From the NCBI RefSeq assembly GCF_022206305.1, contig NZ_JAKOIW010000007.1, positions 62,001 to 126,000 of the forward strand: DNA of 64,000 bases, written 5' to 3'. Below the pieces are notes generated by a model that saw only the letters and a program-made list of their open reading frames with translations, ran no database searches and was not told the origin of the DNA. Positions 26,388-36,506 of the stretch are shown here, one piece after another (within the stretch, counting starts at the first letter, position 1; every line of letters begins with the position of its first letter). Position numbers and translations under genes: made by a program. The DNA is from Gordonia sp. 'Campus'. Lineage in GTDB: Bacteria > Actinomycetota > Actinomycetes > Mycobacteriales > Mycobacteriaceae.

Positions 26388-26852
26388 ATGCATTCTCCCT
26401 ATGGTGACGGAAGCCTGTCGGGCGACCTGTCCCTCGCCGTCGTGCGGCTCGCCCGGCGCCTACGCGGGCGACGCGAGAACAAGCTGGTGTCGCTCACTCA
26501 ACTGTCTGCCCTCAACACCCTGCACCACGAAGGTCCGATGACGCCCGGTGCGCTCGCCGCCGCCGAACGGGTTCGCCCGCCGTCGATGACGCGGGTCATC
26601 GCGTCGCTGTCGGACCTGGGCATGATCAGACGCGAACCGCACCCGACCGACGGGCGCCAGGCGATCGTGACGCTGTCGCCGGAGGGGGTCGAGGTGGTCA
26701 CCGAAGAACTCGCCGCGCGCAAGGCGTGGTTGAGTGACCGTCTCGCGGAACTGACCCCAGAAGAACGCGACACCCTGCGAGACGCCGTCCTGATCGTGAA
26801 TTCGATTCTCGGACAGGCCGACACCGACGTCCCGAAGTCGCGGGCGATCTAG
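26388..26852 (+). CDS. MarR-family transcriptional regulator (Rv0880-like)
   Basis: A 154-residue winged-helix repressor. SDLSLAVVRLARRL-like N-terminal helix, the recognition part MTPGALAAAERVRPPSMTRVIASLSDLGMI and the wing RREPHPTDGRQAIVTLS are nearly the same as I recall for Rv0880 of M. tuberculosis. ATG 26388 follows TACCCT with a 6-bp gap. A GGTCA/TGACC palindrome upstream is a likely autoregulatory site. Neighbouring targets could include the purine permease or the Eis-like gene, but this is not shown. Confidence 0.93.
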   Translation: MHSPYGDGSLSGDLSLAVVRLARRLRGRRENKLVSLTQLSALNTLHHEGPMTPGALAAAERVRPPSMTRVIASLSDLGMIRREPHPTDGRQAIVTLSPEGVEVVTEELAARKAWLSDRLAELTPEERDTLRDAVLIVNSILGQADTDVPKSRAI

Positions 26853-26886
26853 GGCGTCGGCGCGAGGCCGGCTCACCGCCCGCGGG

Positions 26887-28131
26887 TCAGAAGAACGTGC
26901 CGGAGAACGGTGCGCGGTCGGTCATGAACGCATGGTCGAGAGCCCGTAGCGTCGCCGCGGAGTCGGCGTGGAGACGTCCCGCCGCCGCATAGGTCGAGGG
27001 TCGGATGCCGCCCAGGTAGATGCTCGACAGCACCGAGATGTCCAGGCGGACGGTCGGTGTGGCCGTTGCCGCCGCGGGTGCGACGATGGCCCCGCCCTCG
27101 CGCACCGACATGTCGAAAACGCCTCCGTGGCCACGGAATTCGTCGGTCACCTCGATGACCGCGTCGAGGTCCGCGCCGTAGTGGCGGGCACCGAGTGCGG
27201 CCGGGACGTCGAGGATCCGCAGCCACATCGTGTCCGAGGTCCCCGTCACCGACACCGATCGCGGGTTGACCAGTTTCTGGGGCAGCGGATCGTCGACCGG
27301 GATGCTCGCCGTGATCGAGGGGATCAGGTCGAGGTTGATCAGGACGCGCCACAGGTCGGTGTGCGCGGCGTCGGTCACGGCGAAGATCTCGTAGACCTCG
27401 CCACGTACCGCGCCCCGTTCGTCCTTGTAGATGCGGTAGCTCGCATAGCCGTCGTCGTGCAGCAGGTAGTGCAGACCGCTCGCCGAGATCGGGCGTTCCG
27501 ACGCGCGGTCGGCGAGGATCGGGTTCCACCAGGCGGGTGTGCGCGTGAGCGCGCCCGGCGTGGTGACGGTCCAGCGCGCGTGCAGGTCGGGGATCGCGGC
27601 GGCGACCGCGTCGGCGTCGGCGTAACGGACCGTCGCATCCGCGGGCTGCTCGGCCCGCATGGCCGCGTCGGGGCTCAGCGACACACTGTTCGCGAACGAG
27701 GCCGGGCCGAACCCGAAGCGCTCGTAGATGGTGCCCTCACTCGCGGTGAGGATCGCGAACGTGTACTTCTCCGACTCCCACTGCTCGACGAGTTCGGTCA
27801 GCATGCGGCGCAGGATTCCGCGTCGCCGATGGGTCGACGCGACCGACACCCACGACAGGCCGGCGGCGTCGGACACACCGCCGCCGGGCAGCGACATCGA
27901 CATGCGGTAGAACATCGACACGCCCACGAGCGGCTGGGTGTCGAGTCCGGTGTCGCGCACGAGGACGACGTCGTCGTCGGCGACCTTCCCGCGGAGATCG
28001 GCGACCTCGTCGTCGGGCAGCGGGTTGCGCATGGCGAACGCGCGGGCGTCGGTGAGGATGATGTCGGTCCAGTCGGCGTCGGTCGCGCGCTTCATGGACA
28101 GACGTGACATGGGAGTCGAATCGCTGGTCAC
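26887..28131 (-). CDS. eis: Eis-type GNAT N-acetyltransferase
   Basis: A 414-residue protein with the Eis architecture: GNAT domain, second GNAT-like region, and C-terminal SCP2-like fold. The acetyl-CoA loop VSVASTHRRRGILRRML is at 95-111, the general acid Tyr in EGTIYERFGF is Tyr136, and the chain ends in Phe (SGTFF), whose carboxylate acts as base in mycobacterial Eis. Eis acetylates several amines of aminoglycosides and polyamine-like substrates. GTG 28131 is the longest start; ATG 28110 (MSRLSMKRA) is equally plausible. It stands alone between marR and the SpoU methylase gene. Confidence 0.9.
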   Translation of the reverse strand: MTSDSTPMSRLSMKRATDADWTDIILTDARAFAMRNPLPDDEVADLRGKVADDDVVLVRDTGLDTQPLVGVSMFYRMSMSLPGGGVSDAAGLSWVSVASTHRRRGILRRMLTELVEQWESEKYTFAILTASEGTIYERFGFGPASFANSVSLSPDAAMRAEQPADATVRYADADAVAAAIPDLHARWTVTTPGALTRTPAWWNPILADRASERPISASGLHYLLHDDGYASYRIYKDERGAVRGEVYEIFAVTDAAHTDLWRVLINLDLIPSITASIPVDDPLPQKLVNPRSVSVTGTSDTMWLRILDVPAALGARHYGADLDAVIEVTDEFRGHGGVFDMSVREGGAIVAPAAATATPTVRLDISVLSSIYLGGIRPSTYAAAGRLHADSAATLRALDHAFMTDRAPFSGTFF

Positions 28132-28259
28132 GCCCTTTACCGTGTCATACCCGGGTGCCGCGCCACGTCTCGGGTCCGCTTGGCGGCGACCGCGTCTCGT
28201 CGACGCTCGGACGTGTACCGCCGTCTGGCAGCGAGCCCCGGAGGTGGCACACTGTTGCG

Positions 28260-29114
28260 GTGCCCGGGCTCGCAGTGGACGTGATCGACATCGACGATCC
28301 GGCGGATCCGCGCGTCGATGACTTCCGCGACCTGAACTCGGTGGATCGACGGCCCGACCTGCCGGTGCTGCCCGGCGGCCGACCCGGGCGCGGCCTGGTC
28401 ATCGCCGAGGGCGTGCTCGTCGCCCGCCGGATGATCGCCTCGCGCTTCGAGACCCACGCCTTCCTCGGTGTCGACAAACGACTCGACGAACTCGGCGATG
28501 ATCTGCTCGATCCCACTCTGGCCGGGGTCCCGTTCTTCCGCGCCACCGCCGAGGTGATGGCCGAGGTGGTCGGTTTCCACCTCAACCGAGGAGTGCTCGC
28601 GGTGTCGCGCCGACCGCAGGTCCTGTCGGTGGCGGACATCCTCGACACCGCCCGGACGGTCGCCATCCTCGAAGGGGTCAACGACCACGAGAACATCGGG
28701 TCGATCTTCCGCAACGCCGCCGGACTCGGCGTCGACGCCGTGCTCTTCGGGCAGGGCTGCGCGGACCCGCTGTACCGCCGGTGCGTCCGGGTGTCCATGG
28801 GGCACGCGCTGCTCGTGCCGTTCGCGAAGTTCGACGAATGGCCGCGCGGACTCGACCTCCTTCGCGACCGCGACTTCCAACTCGTCTCGATGACGCCCGA
28901 CCCGTCGGCGGTCACCCTGGCCGAGGCGGTCACCGCGGACAAGGTCGGGTTCCTCGTCGGTGCCGAGGGGCCGGGTCTGACCGCCTCCGCGATGGCGTCG
29001 ACCGACGTGAAAGCACGCATCCCCATGAGTCGAGGAACTGACTCCCTCAACGTGGCGACCGCGGCGGCCGTCGCATTCTACGAGCGCGCACGGTCGGGGA
29101 CGATGGAGACGTGA
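28260..29114 (+). CDS. TrmH/SpoU-family RNA 2'-O-methyltransferase (Rv0881-like)
   Basis: A 284-residue SPOUT methylase. The N-terminal substrate-binding part (VLVARRMIASRFETHAFLGV) precedes the knot-forming motifs: NHENIGSIFRNAAGLGVDAV (motif 1), FLVGAEGPGLTASAM (motif 2) and MSRGTDSLNVATAAAVAFYE (motif 3, SAM binding). Likely acts on rRNA or tRNA; the modified nucleotide cannot be deduced. GTG 28260 has GAGGTGG 12 bp upstream; the GTG at 28275 is an alternative. Overlaps the next gene by 4 bp. Confidence 0.92.
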   Translation: MPGLAVDVIDIDDPADPRVDDFRDLNSVDRRPDLPVLPGGRPGRGLVIAEGVLVARRMIASRFETHAFLGVDKRLDELGDDLLDPTLAGVPFFRATAEVMAEVVGFHLNRGVLAVSRRPQVLSVADILDTARTVAILEGVNDHENIGSIFRNAAGLGVDAVLFGQGCADPLYRRCVRVSMGHALLVPFAKFDEWPRGLDLLRDRDFQLVSMTPDPSAVTLAEAVTADKVGFLVGAEGPGLTASAMASTDVKARIPMSRGTDSLNVATAAAVAFYERARSGTMET

Positions 29115-29425
29115 CCGCTCCCGAATCGCTGCGGAACGACGACAGCCGCCCGGAACCGACGCCGTGGGTCCTCGGCATCGTCGTCGGCGTCGTGTCTGCG
29201 CTGTTCGCCGCGTTCGTCCTGGTGGGCGTGTACTTCCTGATCGGTGGCGTGCTGCGCTTCCTCGGGATCGCCGCGGTCCTCGTCGTCGCCGGCGGTCTCG
29301 GATGGACGCTGTGGGAGTTCCGGATGCGGCCGGTGTGGCGCTGGGTCGTATGGGGTCTGCTGATCGGGTTTCTCGCCGGGGTGTCGTCGTCGATCGCGTT
29401 GCTGGCGCTGGGCCGCCCGACCTGA
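29111..29425 (+). CDS. Small membrane protein, DUF2537-like (Rv0882 position)
   Basis: A 104-residue protein with an acidic N-terminus of 17 residues and three hydrophobic segments (about 18-40, 43-65, 80-99) separated by the basic stretch EFRMRPVWRW. The GTG at 29111 overlaps the methylase stop (GTGA), so it is translated with it. Rv0882 sits in the same place in M. tuberculosis. Function unknown. Confidence 0.75.
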   Translation: MTAPESLRNDDSRPEPTPWVLGIVVGVVSALFAAFVLVGVYFLIGGVLRFLGIAAVLVVAGGLGWTLWEFRMRPVWRWVVWGLLIGFLAGVSSSIALLALGRPT

Positions 29426-29468
29426 CGCGTTCTCCGGGATGCTGCAGGGTGCGGGTGGGTCCCGGTCC

Positions 29469-30230
29469 TCAGAACCCGAAGTACTCCCGGATGCGCCCCC
29501 GCTTGGGAGGCGTCTCCTCGGGCCGCGGCGTCCGAGCCCGCGCGGCCGTGGCCTCCCGATAGTTGTCGTAGTCGGCAGCGGTCGGCTCGTACTCGGCCGG
29601 ATGCAGCGCGAAGCAGGTGACCGTGATGCGTGCGGGGTCGACGTCCGATGGCGCGAGGGGATGGGTGTAGCGGAAGCCCAGCCACTCGCGGTTCGCCTCC
29701 TCGGCCAGCTGCGCGGGGTGGAACGGCAACGACATCGGTGCGGTCGGCACCCCGTCGGCATAGTTCAGCGGGTACTCGCCACCCCAGAACGGCTTTTCGA
29801 AGGTGAACGGCAGGCCGTGGTCTTCGTGGATGGTCACCGGGTCGGCGGCGAACGAGCGTCGTAGTGTGCCGGCTTCCCACCGGGCGAACACCCCGAGTGA
29901 CGTCTCGGGCTCGGTGTAGAGGAGGGTGGTCGCGGCGCTTCTACGGATCGACGCCAACGTTCGGGTCAGGGTCGACGGGGCCGTTGTCTCGAACAGCGAG
30001 CACGAGACCACGGCCAGCGGACCGTAGAAGCCCGCGTACACGTGGGTGTCCTTGGCGGACGCGGCCGTCGCGAGGTCGGTGTCGACGAGTGGTACCAGGA
30101 CGCTGTCGCCGAAGATGGCGGTCGCCACCTGGCGAGCGTGCTGGAAGTCGTTGTGAGCCTCGGCGCGGAGGATCGATGCGGGATCGTCGGTGTCGATGAA
30201 CCAGACGGTGGCCGCCCGTGCCGACGACAC
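29469..30230 (-). CDS. DUF6928-like protein, directly downstream of sepH
   Basis: A 253-residue soluble protein starting SSARAATVWFIDTDDPASIL, with FGDSVLVPLVDTDLATAASA, HVYAGFYGPLAVVSCSLFET and a C-terminal basic tail ending REYFGF. I recognise the general pattern of DUF6928 but no catalytic motif. Its GTG start immediately follows the sepH TGA (TGAGTG, no gap), suggesting coupled translation. Function unknown; a link to cell division rests only on position. Confidence 0.68.
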   Translation of the reverse strand: MSSARAATVWFIDTDDPASILRAEAHNDFQHARQVATAIFGDSVLVPLVDTDLATAASAKDTHVYAGFYGPLAVVSCSLFETTAPSTLTRTLASIRRSAATTLLYTEPETSLGVFARWEAGTLRRSFAADPVTIHEDHGLPFTFEKPFWGGEYPLNYADGVPTAPMSLPFHPAQLAEEANREWLGFRYTHPLAPSDVDPARITVTCFALHPAEYEPTAADYDNYREATAARARTPRPEETPPKRGRIREYFGF

Positions 30231-31226
30231 TCAGCTGTTCCCGTTGCTGCGTACGCCGAGCAGGACATCCTCCCACGCAGGCACAGCCGGTTTGCGCGCC
30301 TTCTTGCGGCGCGGGCGCTCGACACCGGCGGTCTGCGCCGGTGCCGGTGCATCGTCGTCGACGTCGGTGTCGGCCTCCGCGGGTGCGTCGTCGGCGGATG
30401 TGCCGGCCACGGGAGGCTCGGGCTCGGACCGGTCAGTCGGCTCGTCGTCGAATCCGAAGTCGAACGGCACGGTCCCGTCGTCCTCGACGGCCGGGATTCG
30501 ACGGTCGTGGCGGGCGCGTTGCGCACCGATGATCGAGTTCGCATCCATGGTGACCTCTTCGCGCCCGTCCGGCGTGGTCTCCACGGCGACCGACGGAGTG
30601 GCGACCGGGGGTGCCGCGACCGGTGTGAGGCGACGGCGCGGAGCAATGGTCTCGGGGTGGGTCAGCTCGTCGGCGAGATCGTCGAGCGGATCGACGCTGC
30701 CCCCGTGCGAACCGGGCTGGTAGCGCCAGTGCGCGAGGTTGTCGGTGCGGCCGACACTCCAGGCGACCTGGACGATCCAGTATCCGTCGTCGCCCTTCCA
30801 CGCGTCCCATTCGACGTCGGCCGGATTGTGACCGTAGGCGAGAATGCCCTCGTTGACCGACTCGACCAGCGTCGCGACGGCCGGGCCGTCGTGGCGGATG
30901 GGGTGGGCTGCGCCGGCGAGTTCGGTGGCGCGGGTGCGTTCGAGGAGCACCGGGTGAGCGAAGCGTTCGATCTTGTCGGTTCCGACACCGGCCGCGGCAG
31001 CCACCTCGGCGACCGTGGCGCCCGCTCGGATACGTGCCTGGATCTCGCGGGGCCGCAAAGCACTCTGCATCTCGATCTCGATCTGTCCCAGTCGTGAGAT
31101 GTCGCCGCGGGCTGCGGCGCGGAGGCGTTCGTCGGAGGCGATCCGGAATTTCTCGCCGGATTGGGCGTCCTGGCAGATGACATGGGAGCCGTCGGAGTCG
31201 ACTCCTACGACACGGAGCTCACGCAT
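30231..31226 (-). CDS. sepH: Septation protein SepH (DUF3071, Rv0883c-like)
   Basis: A 331-residue actinobacterial cell-division protein that stimulates FtsZ assembly. The N-terminal DUF3071 domain (MRELRVVGVDSDGSHVICQD...REIQARIRAGATVAEVAAAAGVGTDKIERFAHPVL) contains a helix-turn-helix-like segment. A long acidic/Pro-rich region follows, and the conserved C-terminal motif VPAWEDVLLGVR ends the chain. ATG 31226 follows GGAGGAGGAGC; an upstream reading adds 8 residues. A TAATGT box in the leader could be the promoter. Confidence 0.92.
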   Translation of the reverse strand: MRELRVVGVDSDGSHVICQDAQSGEKFRIASDERLRAAARGDISRLGQIEIEMQSALRPREIQARIRAGATVAEVAAAAGVGTDKIERFAHPVLLERTRATELAGAAHPIRHDGPAVATLVESVNEGILAYGHNPADVEWDAWKGDDGYWIVQVAWSVGRTDNLAHWRYQPGSHGGSVDPLDDLADELTHPETIAPRRRLTPVAAPPVATPSVAVETTPDGREEVTMDANSIIGAQRARHDRRIPAVEDDGTVPFDFGFDDEPTDRSEPEPPVAGTSADDAPAEADTDVDDDAPAPAQTAGVERPRRKKARKPAVPAWEDVLLGVRSNGNS

Positions 31227-31402
31227 CTGCTCCTCCTCCGGTCGGTGCACGCATTGGGGTCACATTAACTCACCGATCTGCCGATTCACTGTGGGACACG
31301 CGGCAAAACCGCAGTTCAGCACGCGTGAGACGCAAGCGACGGCAGCGCATGGTGCGTCAGATGTGGTCTGTGGGAACCAGGCTACCCGCTCGGTGAAACG
31401 AC

Positions 31403-31438
31403 GCCGGCGCGCCGCAGGACGAGCCTGCGACGCGCCGG
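31403..31438 (-). terminator. Terminator hairpin downstream of serC
   Basis: An imperfect stem of about 14 bp (CCGGCGCG-C-CGCAGG paired with CCTGCG-A-CGCGCCGG) around ACGAG lies about 25 bp after the serC stop. Flanking ACGAC/GTCGT can extend it. It separates serC from the sepH promoter. Confidence 0.65.
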
Positions 31439-31460
31439 GAAGTCGTCTGGCGGACGTGGA

Positions 31461-32737
<1,277 letters not shown>

Positions 32738-32760
32738 CTTCTGTGCTCGGACGCCGCGGG

Positions 32761-33657
32761 TCACGCGAGCCCGGCCTCGCGTAGCGCGTCCACGATGAGG
32801 CTGCGGAAGTGTGCAGTGTCGAGCAGGTCCTGCCACGTCCAACGTACGACGATCCGGCCGGTGCGACGGATCGCGTCCTCGCGCCGCTTCTCGTCGAACA
32901 CCGTCTGCGGCGCCGACGTGCCGAACTGCCCGGAGTACTTGATCTTGCCGTCGAACTCACCGATCACCTTGTCGTCCCAGCCGAAGTCGCCGCGGGCGAT
33001 GAACCGGCCGTCGGAGTCGACGATCGTCACCTGCAGGTCGGGGAGTGGGATTCCGGCGGCGATCATCGCTGCGCGACTGAGGGATTCGCCGATGCTCTCT
33101 GATCGTGCATCCGCGACCGCCAGCGTCTGGCGCAGCCTGCCGACGCCCTTCATCTTGGTGCTCGCGGCCACGACAGACTCGATCTCGGCGTGCGTGATGC
33201 CGGACCGGAGGCCGCTGTCGAGGGCGCAGACCGCTTGCTCGAAGGTCCCGAGACGGGCGATGTCGGCGACTGTGCGGGCCGGCGTCGTGAGGCGCAGGTC
33301 GTCGACAACCGTCACGTGCGCGGCTAAAAGGTTGTCGCGGTGGACGTGGATGTTGCCACCGGTACGGCCGGTCTTCGAACTGGTGAAGTGAACCTTGTTC
33401 ATGTCCGGTCTGAGGAGGGGGATCCCGTGGATCGCCGCTGCGGACTCGTGGCTGATCACTCGTCCGGTCCCGCCGACGGCCGCGGCGCCGCGGATCTTGA
33501 GGCGATAGCGCTCGAGCTCGCCGTCGGGTGACGGTCCGAGATGGACCGCACCGCGCCACACGCTGTGCAAGGCGCCGCTTTCTTGGCGCAGCCGTACCTC
33601 GTGCTCGCCGAGAACTGTTGCGAGAGCGGATCGTCGAACCACGTGGTGTTCCGTCAT
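32761..33657 (-). CDS. DUF559-type protein with N-terminal AbiEi-like helix-turn-helix
   Basis: A 298-residue protein. The N-terminal third (RRSALATVLGEHEVRLRQESG...VWRGAVHLG) looks like the winged-helix part of AbiEi-type antitoxins. The middle, VISHESAAAIHGIPLL...DDLRLTTPARTVADIAR, is common to this actinobacterial group. The C-terminus resembles a Vsr/DUF559 PD-(D/E)XK nuclease core: RGDFGWDDKVIGEFDGK, then RREDAIRRTGRIVVRWTWQDL. No toxin partner is adjacent. It lies between short repeats and has no counterpart in the mycobacterial order, suggesting acquisition. Confidence 0.75.
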   Translation of the reverse strand: MTEHHVVRRSALATVLGEHEVRLRQESGALHSVWRGAVHLGPSPDGELERYRLKIRGAAAVGGTGRVISHESAAAIHGIPLLRPDMNKVHFTSSKTGRTGGNIHVHRDNLLAAHVTVVDDLRLTTPARTVADIARLGTFEQAVCALDSGLRSGITHAEIESVVAASTKMKGVGRLRQTLAVADARSESIGESLSRAAMIAAGIPLPDLQVTIVDSDGRFIARGDFGWDDKVIGEFDGKIKYSGQFGTSAPQTVFDEKRREDAIRRTGRIVVRWTWQDLLDTAHFRSLIVDALREAGLA

Positions 33658-33751
33658 CGCCTCAGCGTGACCCGAGTCTCCTCCGGACTGCGAGCGTCGG
33701 TGCCCGTTTGTGGAGTGTGAACGGTCCTGTCCACAGCGGCGCGGCCATCGC

Positions 33752-33784
33752 AGTAGCGCTACTTCGCCAACAGCTGCGCTACTT
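33752..33784. repeat. GCGCTACTT repeats on the far side of the DUF559 gene
   Basis: AGTAGCGCTACT (33752-33763) is a perfect palindrome, and GCGCTACTT occurs at 33756-33764 and again at 33776-33784, a 20-bp step. The same nine bases occur in the same orientation at 32679-32687. They bracket the DUF559 gene and may mark its insertion boundaries. Confidence 0.45.
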
Positions 33785-33831
33785 ACAGCTTGCGAATCGT
33801 CGCCCGAACCAGCGCATCTGCGAACCCCGGC

Positions 33832-34959
33832 CTACAGACCCGGCTTCACCACGTCGCCCCAGCCCTCGACGTCCTCGGGTCGGCGGGGGCTCGGGCCGGT
33901 GTAGATGGCGGCCGGGCGGACGAGTTTGCCGAGACGCTTCTGTTCGAGGATGTGGGCGCACCATCCGGCGGTGCGGCCGCAGGTGAACATGGCCGGCATC
34001 ATGTGTGTCGGCACCTCGGCGAAGTCGAGAATGACCGCGGCCCAGAACTCGACGTTGGTCTCGATCGCGCGGTCGGGGCGTCGTTCGCGGAGTTCGGTGA
34101 GGGCGGCCTGCTCGAGAGCGGCCGCGATCTCGAAACGCGGGATGCCGAGTTCTTGCGCGGTGCGCCGAAGCACGCGGGCGCGGGGGTCCTCCGCGCGGTA
34201 CACGCGGTGGCCGAAGCCCATCAGCTTCTCTTTGCGGTCGAGGATGCCCTTGACGAGAGCGCGTGCGTCCCCGGTGTTCTCGACCTCCTCGATCATCGGC
34301 AGGACGCGCGCGGGTGCGCCGCCGTGCAGCGGTCCCGACATCGCGCCGATGGCACCGGAGAGCGAGGCGGCGACGTCGGCGCCGGTCGAGGCGATGACGC
34401 GGGCGGTGAAGGTCGACGCGTTCATGCCGTGCTCGGCGGCGCTCACCCAGTAGGCGTCGATGGCGGCGATGTGCCGCGGGTCGGGGTCGCCCTTCCAGCG
34501 CGTCATGAAACGCTCGGTCACGGTGTCGCATTCGTCGATGACGTGCTGCGGGACGGCGGGCTGGTGGATGCCGCGCGCGGATTGCGCGACGTAGGACAGC
34601 GCCATCACCGACGCGCGGGCGAGGTTGTCGCGGGCGGTCTCGTCGTCGATGTCCAGGAGCGGCTGATAACCCCAGATCGGGGCCAGCATGGCGAGTGCGG
34701 CCTGCACATCCACGCGCACGTCGCCGGTGTGGATCGGCAGCGGGAACGGTTCGGCCGGCGGCAGTCCGTTGCCGAACCGGCCGTCGACGAGCAACGCCCA
34801 CACGTCGGCGAAGGTCACCTTGTTCTCGACGAGATCCTCGATGTCGACGCCGCGGTAGCGCAGGTTGCCGCCGTTCTTGTCCGGCTCGGCGATGTCGGTG
34901 GTGAACGCCACCACGCCTTCGAGTCCGGTGACGAAGTCCTCGGGAACTGTGTTGGCCAT
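33832..34959 (-). CDS. citA: Citrate synthase 2 (CitA-type)
   Basis: A 375-residue citrate synthase homologue, the second in the window. It has AEHGMNASTFTARVIAST, the substrate His motifs SGPLHGGAP and MGFGHRVYRAEDPRA, and TNVEFWAAVILD where the classical enzyme has NVDF: the usual catalytic Asp is Glu. It closely resembles M. tuberculosis CitA (Rv0889c) as I remember it. ATG 34959 (MANTVPEDF) follows GAGGTGG; an ATG at 34980 is the alternative. Divergent from pdxH. It could make citrate or 2-methylcitrate. Confidence 0.92.
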   Translation of the reverse strand: MANTVPEDFVTGLEGVVAFTTDIAEPDKNGGNLRYRGVDIEDLVENKVTFADVWALLVDGRFGNGLPPAEPFPLPIHTGDVRVDVQAALAMLAPIWGYQPLLDIDDETARDNLARASVMALSYVAQSARGIHQPAVPQHVIDECDTVTERFMTRWKGDPDPRHIAAIDAYWVSAAEHGMNASTFTARVIASTGADVAASLSGAIGAMSGPLHGGAPARVLPMIEEVENTGDARALVKGILDRKEKLMGFGHRVYRAEDPRARVLRRTAQELGIPRFEIAAALEQAALTELRERRPDRAIETNVEFWAAVILDFAEVPTHMMPAMFTCGRTAGWCAHILEQKRLGKLVRPAAIYTGPSPRRPEDVEGWGDVVKPGL

Positions 34960-35073
34960 GACAACCACCTCATTCGACATCCGTGTCGTGCATACGCATG
35001 CATGCGATCCAGGACGAACTGTAGATCAGCACGACGCCCCGCGTGTACCCAGGAGTAACGAGGTCGCCCGGAG

Positions 35074-35079
35074 TAGCGT
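35074..35079 (+). promoter_or_regulatory. Leaderless -10 box of pdxH
   Basis: TAGCGT is separated by 7 bp from the pdxH GTG at 35087, so transcription would start at the initiation codon. No ribosome site is visible, in agreement. Confidence 0.45.
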
Positions 35080-35086
35080 CGGGGAC

Positions 35087-35821
35087 GTGTTGGACGAGTC
35101 GCGCGACCCCATCGACCTGCCGAACATGCGCGTCGGTTACGGCGGCGGGATCCCGCCGAACATCGGTGAAGGCGACCGTGCAGCGGGTGCCGACGGAATC
35201 CGCGAAAACCTCGACCCGAGCTGGTTGCGCGGTGACCCGCCGTGGCTCGATCTGTTCCACGTGTGGCTCCGTGAGGCGCTGGACGCCCGCATCGCCGAAC
35301 CGAACGCGATGGTGCTCGGCACCGCCGATGCCGACGGGCGGCCGTCGACCCGCACCGTGTTGTGCAAGGGTGTCGACGCGAACGGGGTGGTGTTCTTCAC
35401 CGGCTACGACTCCGACAAAGGTCGTCACCTCGCCGCGAATCCGTATGCGTCGGTCACGTTCCCATGGATCGCCCTCGAGCGTCAGGTCCACTTCCGCGGG
35501 CCGGTCGAGCCGGTCAGTGCTGCCGAGACCCAGGCGTACTGGGAATTGCGGCCACGGGGATCGCAGCTGTCGGCCGCCGCCTCGGAGCAGTCCCGGCCGA
35601 TCGGGAGCCGAGTCGAACTCGAACAGAAGGCGGCCGGCCTGGCCGAGCAGCTCGGCGGGTTCGACGGCGGTGCGGAAGTGCCCGTCCCGCCCACCTGGGG
35701 TGGTTACCGGATCACGCCCGTCGAGGTCGAGTTCTGGCAAGGCCGGGCCAACCGGCTGCACAACCGCGTCCGGTTGACCCAGGTCGACCACTCTTGGCGC
35801 GCGGAACGCCTGCAGCCCTGA
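35087..35821 (+). CDS. pdxH: Pyridoxamine/pyridoxine 5'-phosphate oxidase
   Basis: FMN enzyme oxidising PNP/PMP to pyridoxal 5'-phosphate, the cofactor of SerC and the deaminase-like protein in this window. The 244-residue protein has a 45-residue N-terminal arm, then PSTRTVLCKGVD, FFTGYDSDKGRHLAANP, the substrate segment YWELRPRGSQLSAAASEQS, and WGGYRITPVEVEFWQGRANR with the terminal RLQP. GTG 35087 is preceded by TAGCGT at 7 bp. Divergent from citA with 127 bp between. Confidence 0.95.
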   Translation: MLDESRDPIDLPNMRVGYGGGIPPNIGEGDRAAGADGIRENLDPSWLRGDPPWLDLFHVWLREALDARIAEPNAMVLGTADADGRPSTRTVLCKGVDANGVVFFTGYDSDKGRHLAANPYASVTFPWIALERQVHFRGPVEPVSAAETQAYWELRPRGSQLSAAASEQSRPIGSRVELEQKAAGLAEQLGGFDGGAEVPVPPTWGGYRITPVEVEFWQGRANRLHNRVRLTQVDHSWRAERLQP

Positions 35822-35842
35822 GCCGTCGGCGACCGCCGCCCG

Positions 35843-36289
35843 TCAGCGGTGGTCGATACGGTTCGCGTCGAGCGTGTTGATACCGCACTGTGCCTGGGCG
35901 AAGATCGGCGCGCGGTACACGTGGTGCCGGACACGGACGCCGTTGACCCAGATCGTGCACTGCGCGTAGCCGCCCCAGGAGGTGATGTTCGCAGCGGTCT
36001 GCTGCCGCTTCTTTTGCGCGACGAAAGTGGTCGTCGTCGACCACAGGCGGGTGCGGGGGTTGTAGTCGCGCAGGGTCATACCCACGCCGGAGGTGCGTGG
36101 CGCCATCGCGTTGCGGCCGTCGATCCACCAGTAGCTGTATGTGCTCCGCTGATCCGAGGCGACCTGCACCGTGATGCGATCCCCGGCGGTGGGGAAGCGC
36201 GGACTGGCCTCCGCGGTCCCCGGAAACGCCGCGCCGAGAACGACTGCCGCAGCCGTCGTCATGATCAGAACCCAGCGTCGAATACCCAT
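35843..36289 (-). CDS. Secreted hypothetical protein, 148 residues
   Basis: The signal peptide MGIRRWVLIMTTAAAVVLGAA...GTAEA is likely cleaved before SPRFPT. The mature part of about 120 residues is rich in Thr, Trp and Tyr (TYSYWWIDGRN, SWGGYAQCTIWVNG) with two Cys that could pair. No family recognised. GAGAGGGG precedes ATG 36289; longer upstream readings lack a secretion signal at their start. Convergent with pdxH (21 bp apart). Confidence 0.75.
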   Translation of the reverse strand: MGIRRWVLIMTTAAAVVLGAAFPGTAEASPRFPTAGDRITVQVASDQRSTYSYWWIDGRNAMAPRTSGVGMTLRDYNPRTRLWSTTTTFVAQKKRQQTAANITSWGGYAQCTIWVNGVRVRHHVYRAPIFAQAQCGINTLDANRIDHR

Positions 36290-36506
36290 GTGCGACCCCT
36301 CTCGAACCCCGACCCGGAGCGGACCCGCCCGAGCGAAAAAGACGATAGCCCACGGCGTCGAGCAGATCGCCCTCACTGTCCACAGGTGCCACCCGAATGG
36401 TCCCGAGACGTGCTGCGACACGACAATTGGTGCACAACGGACACCGGCGTAGGCGCTGACAGGCCTGGATCGCGACCGGTTCGCCGACGGTCATAGCATC
36501 GTGGAA

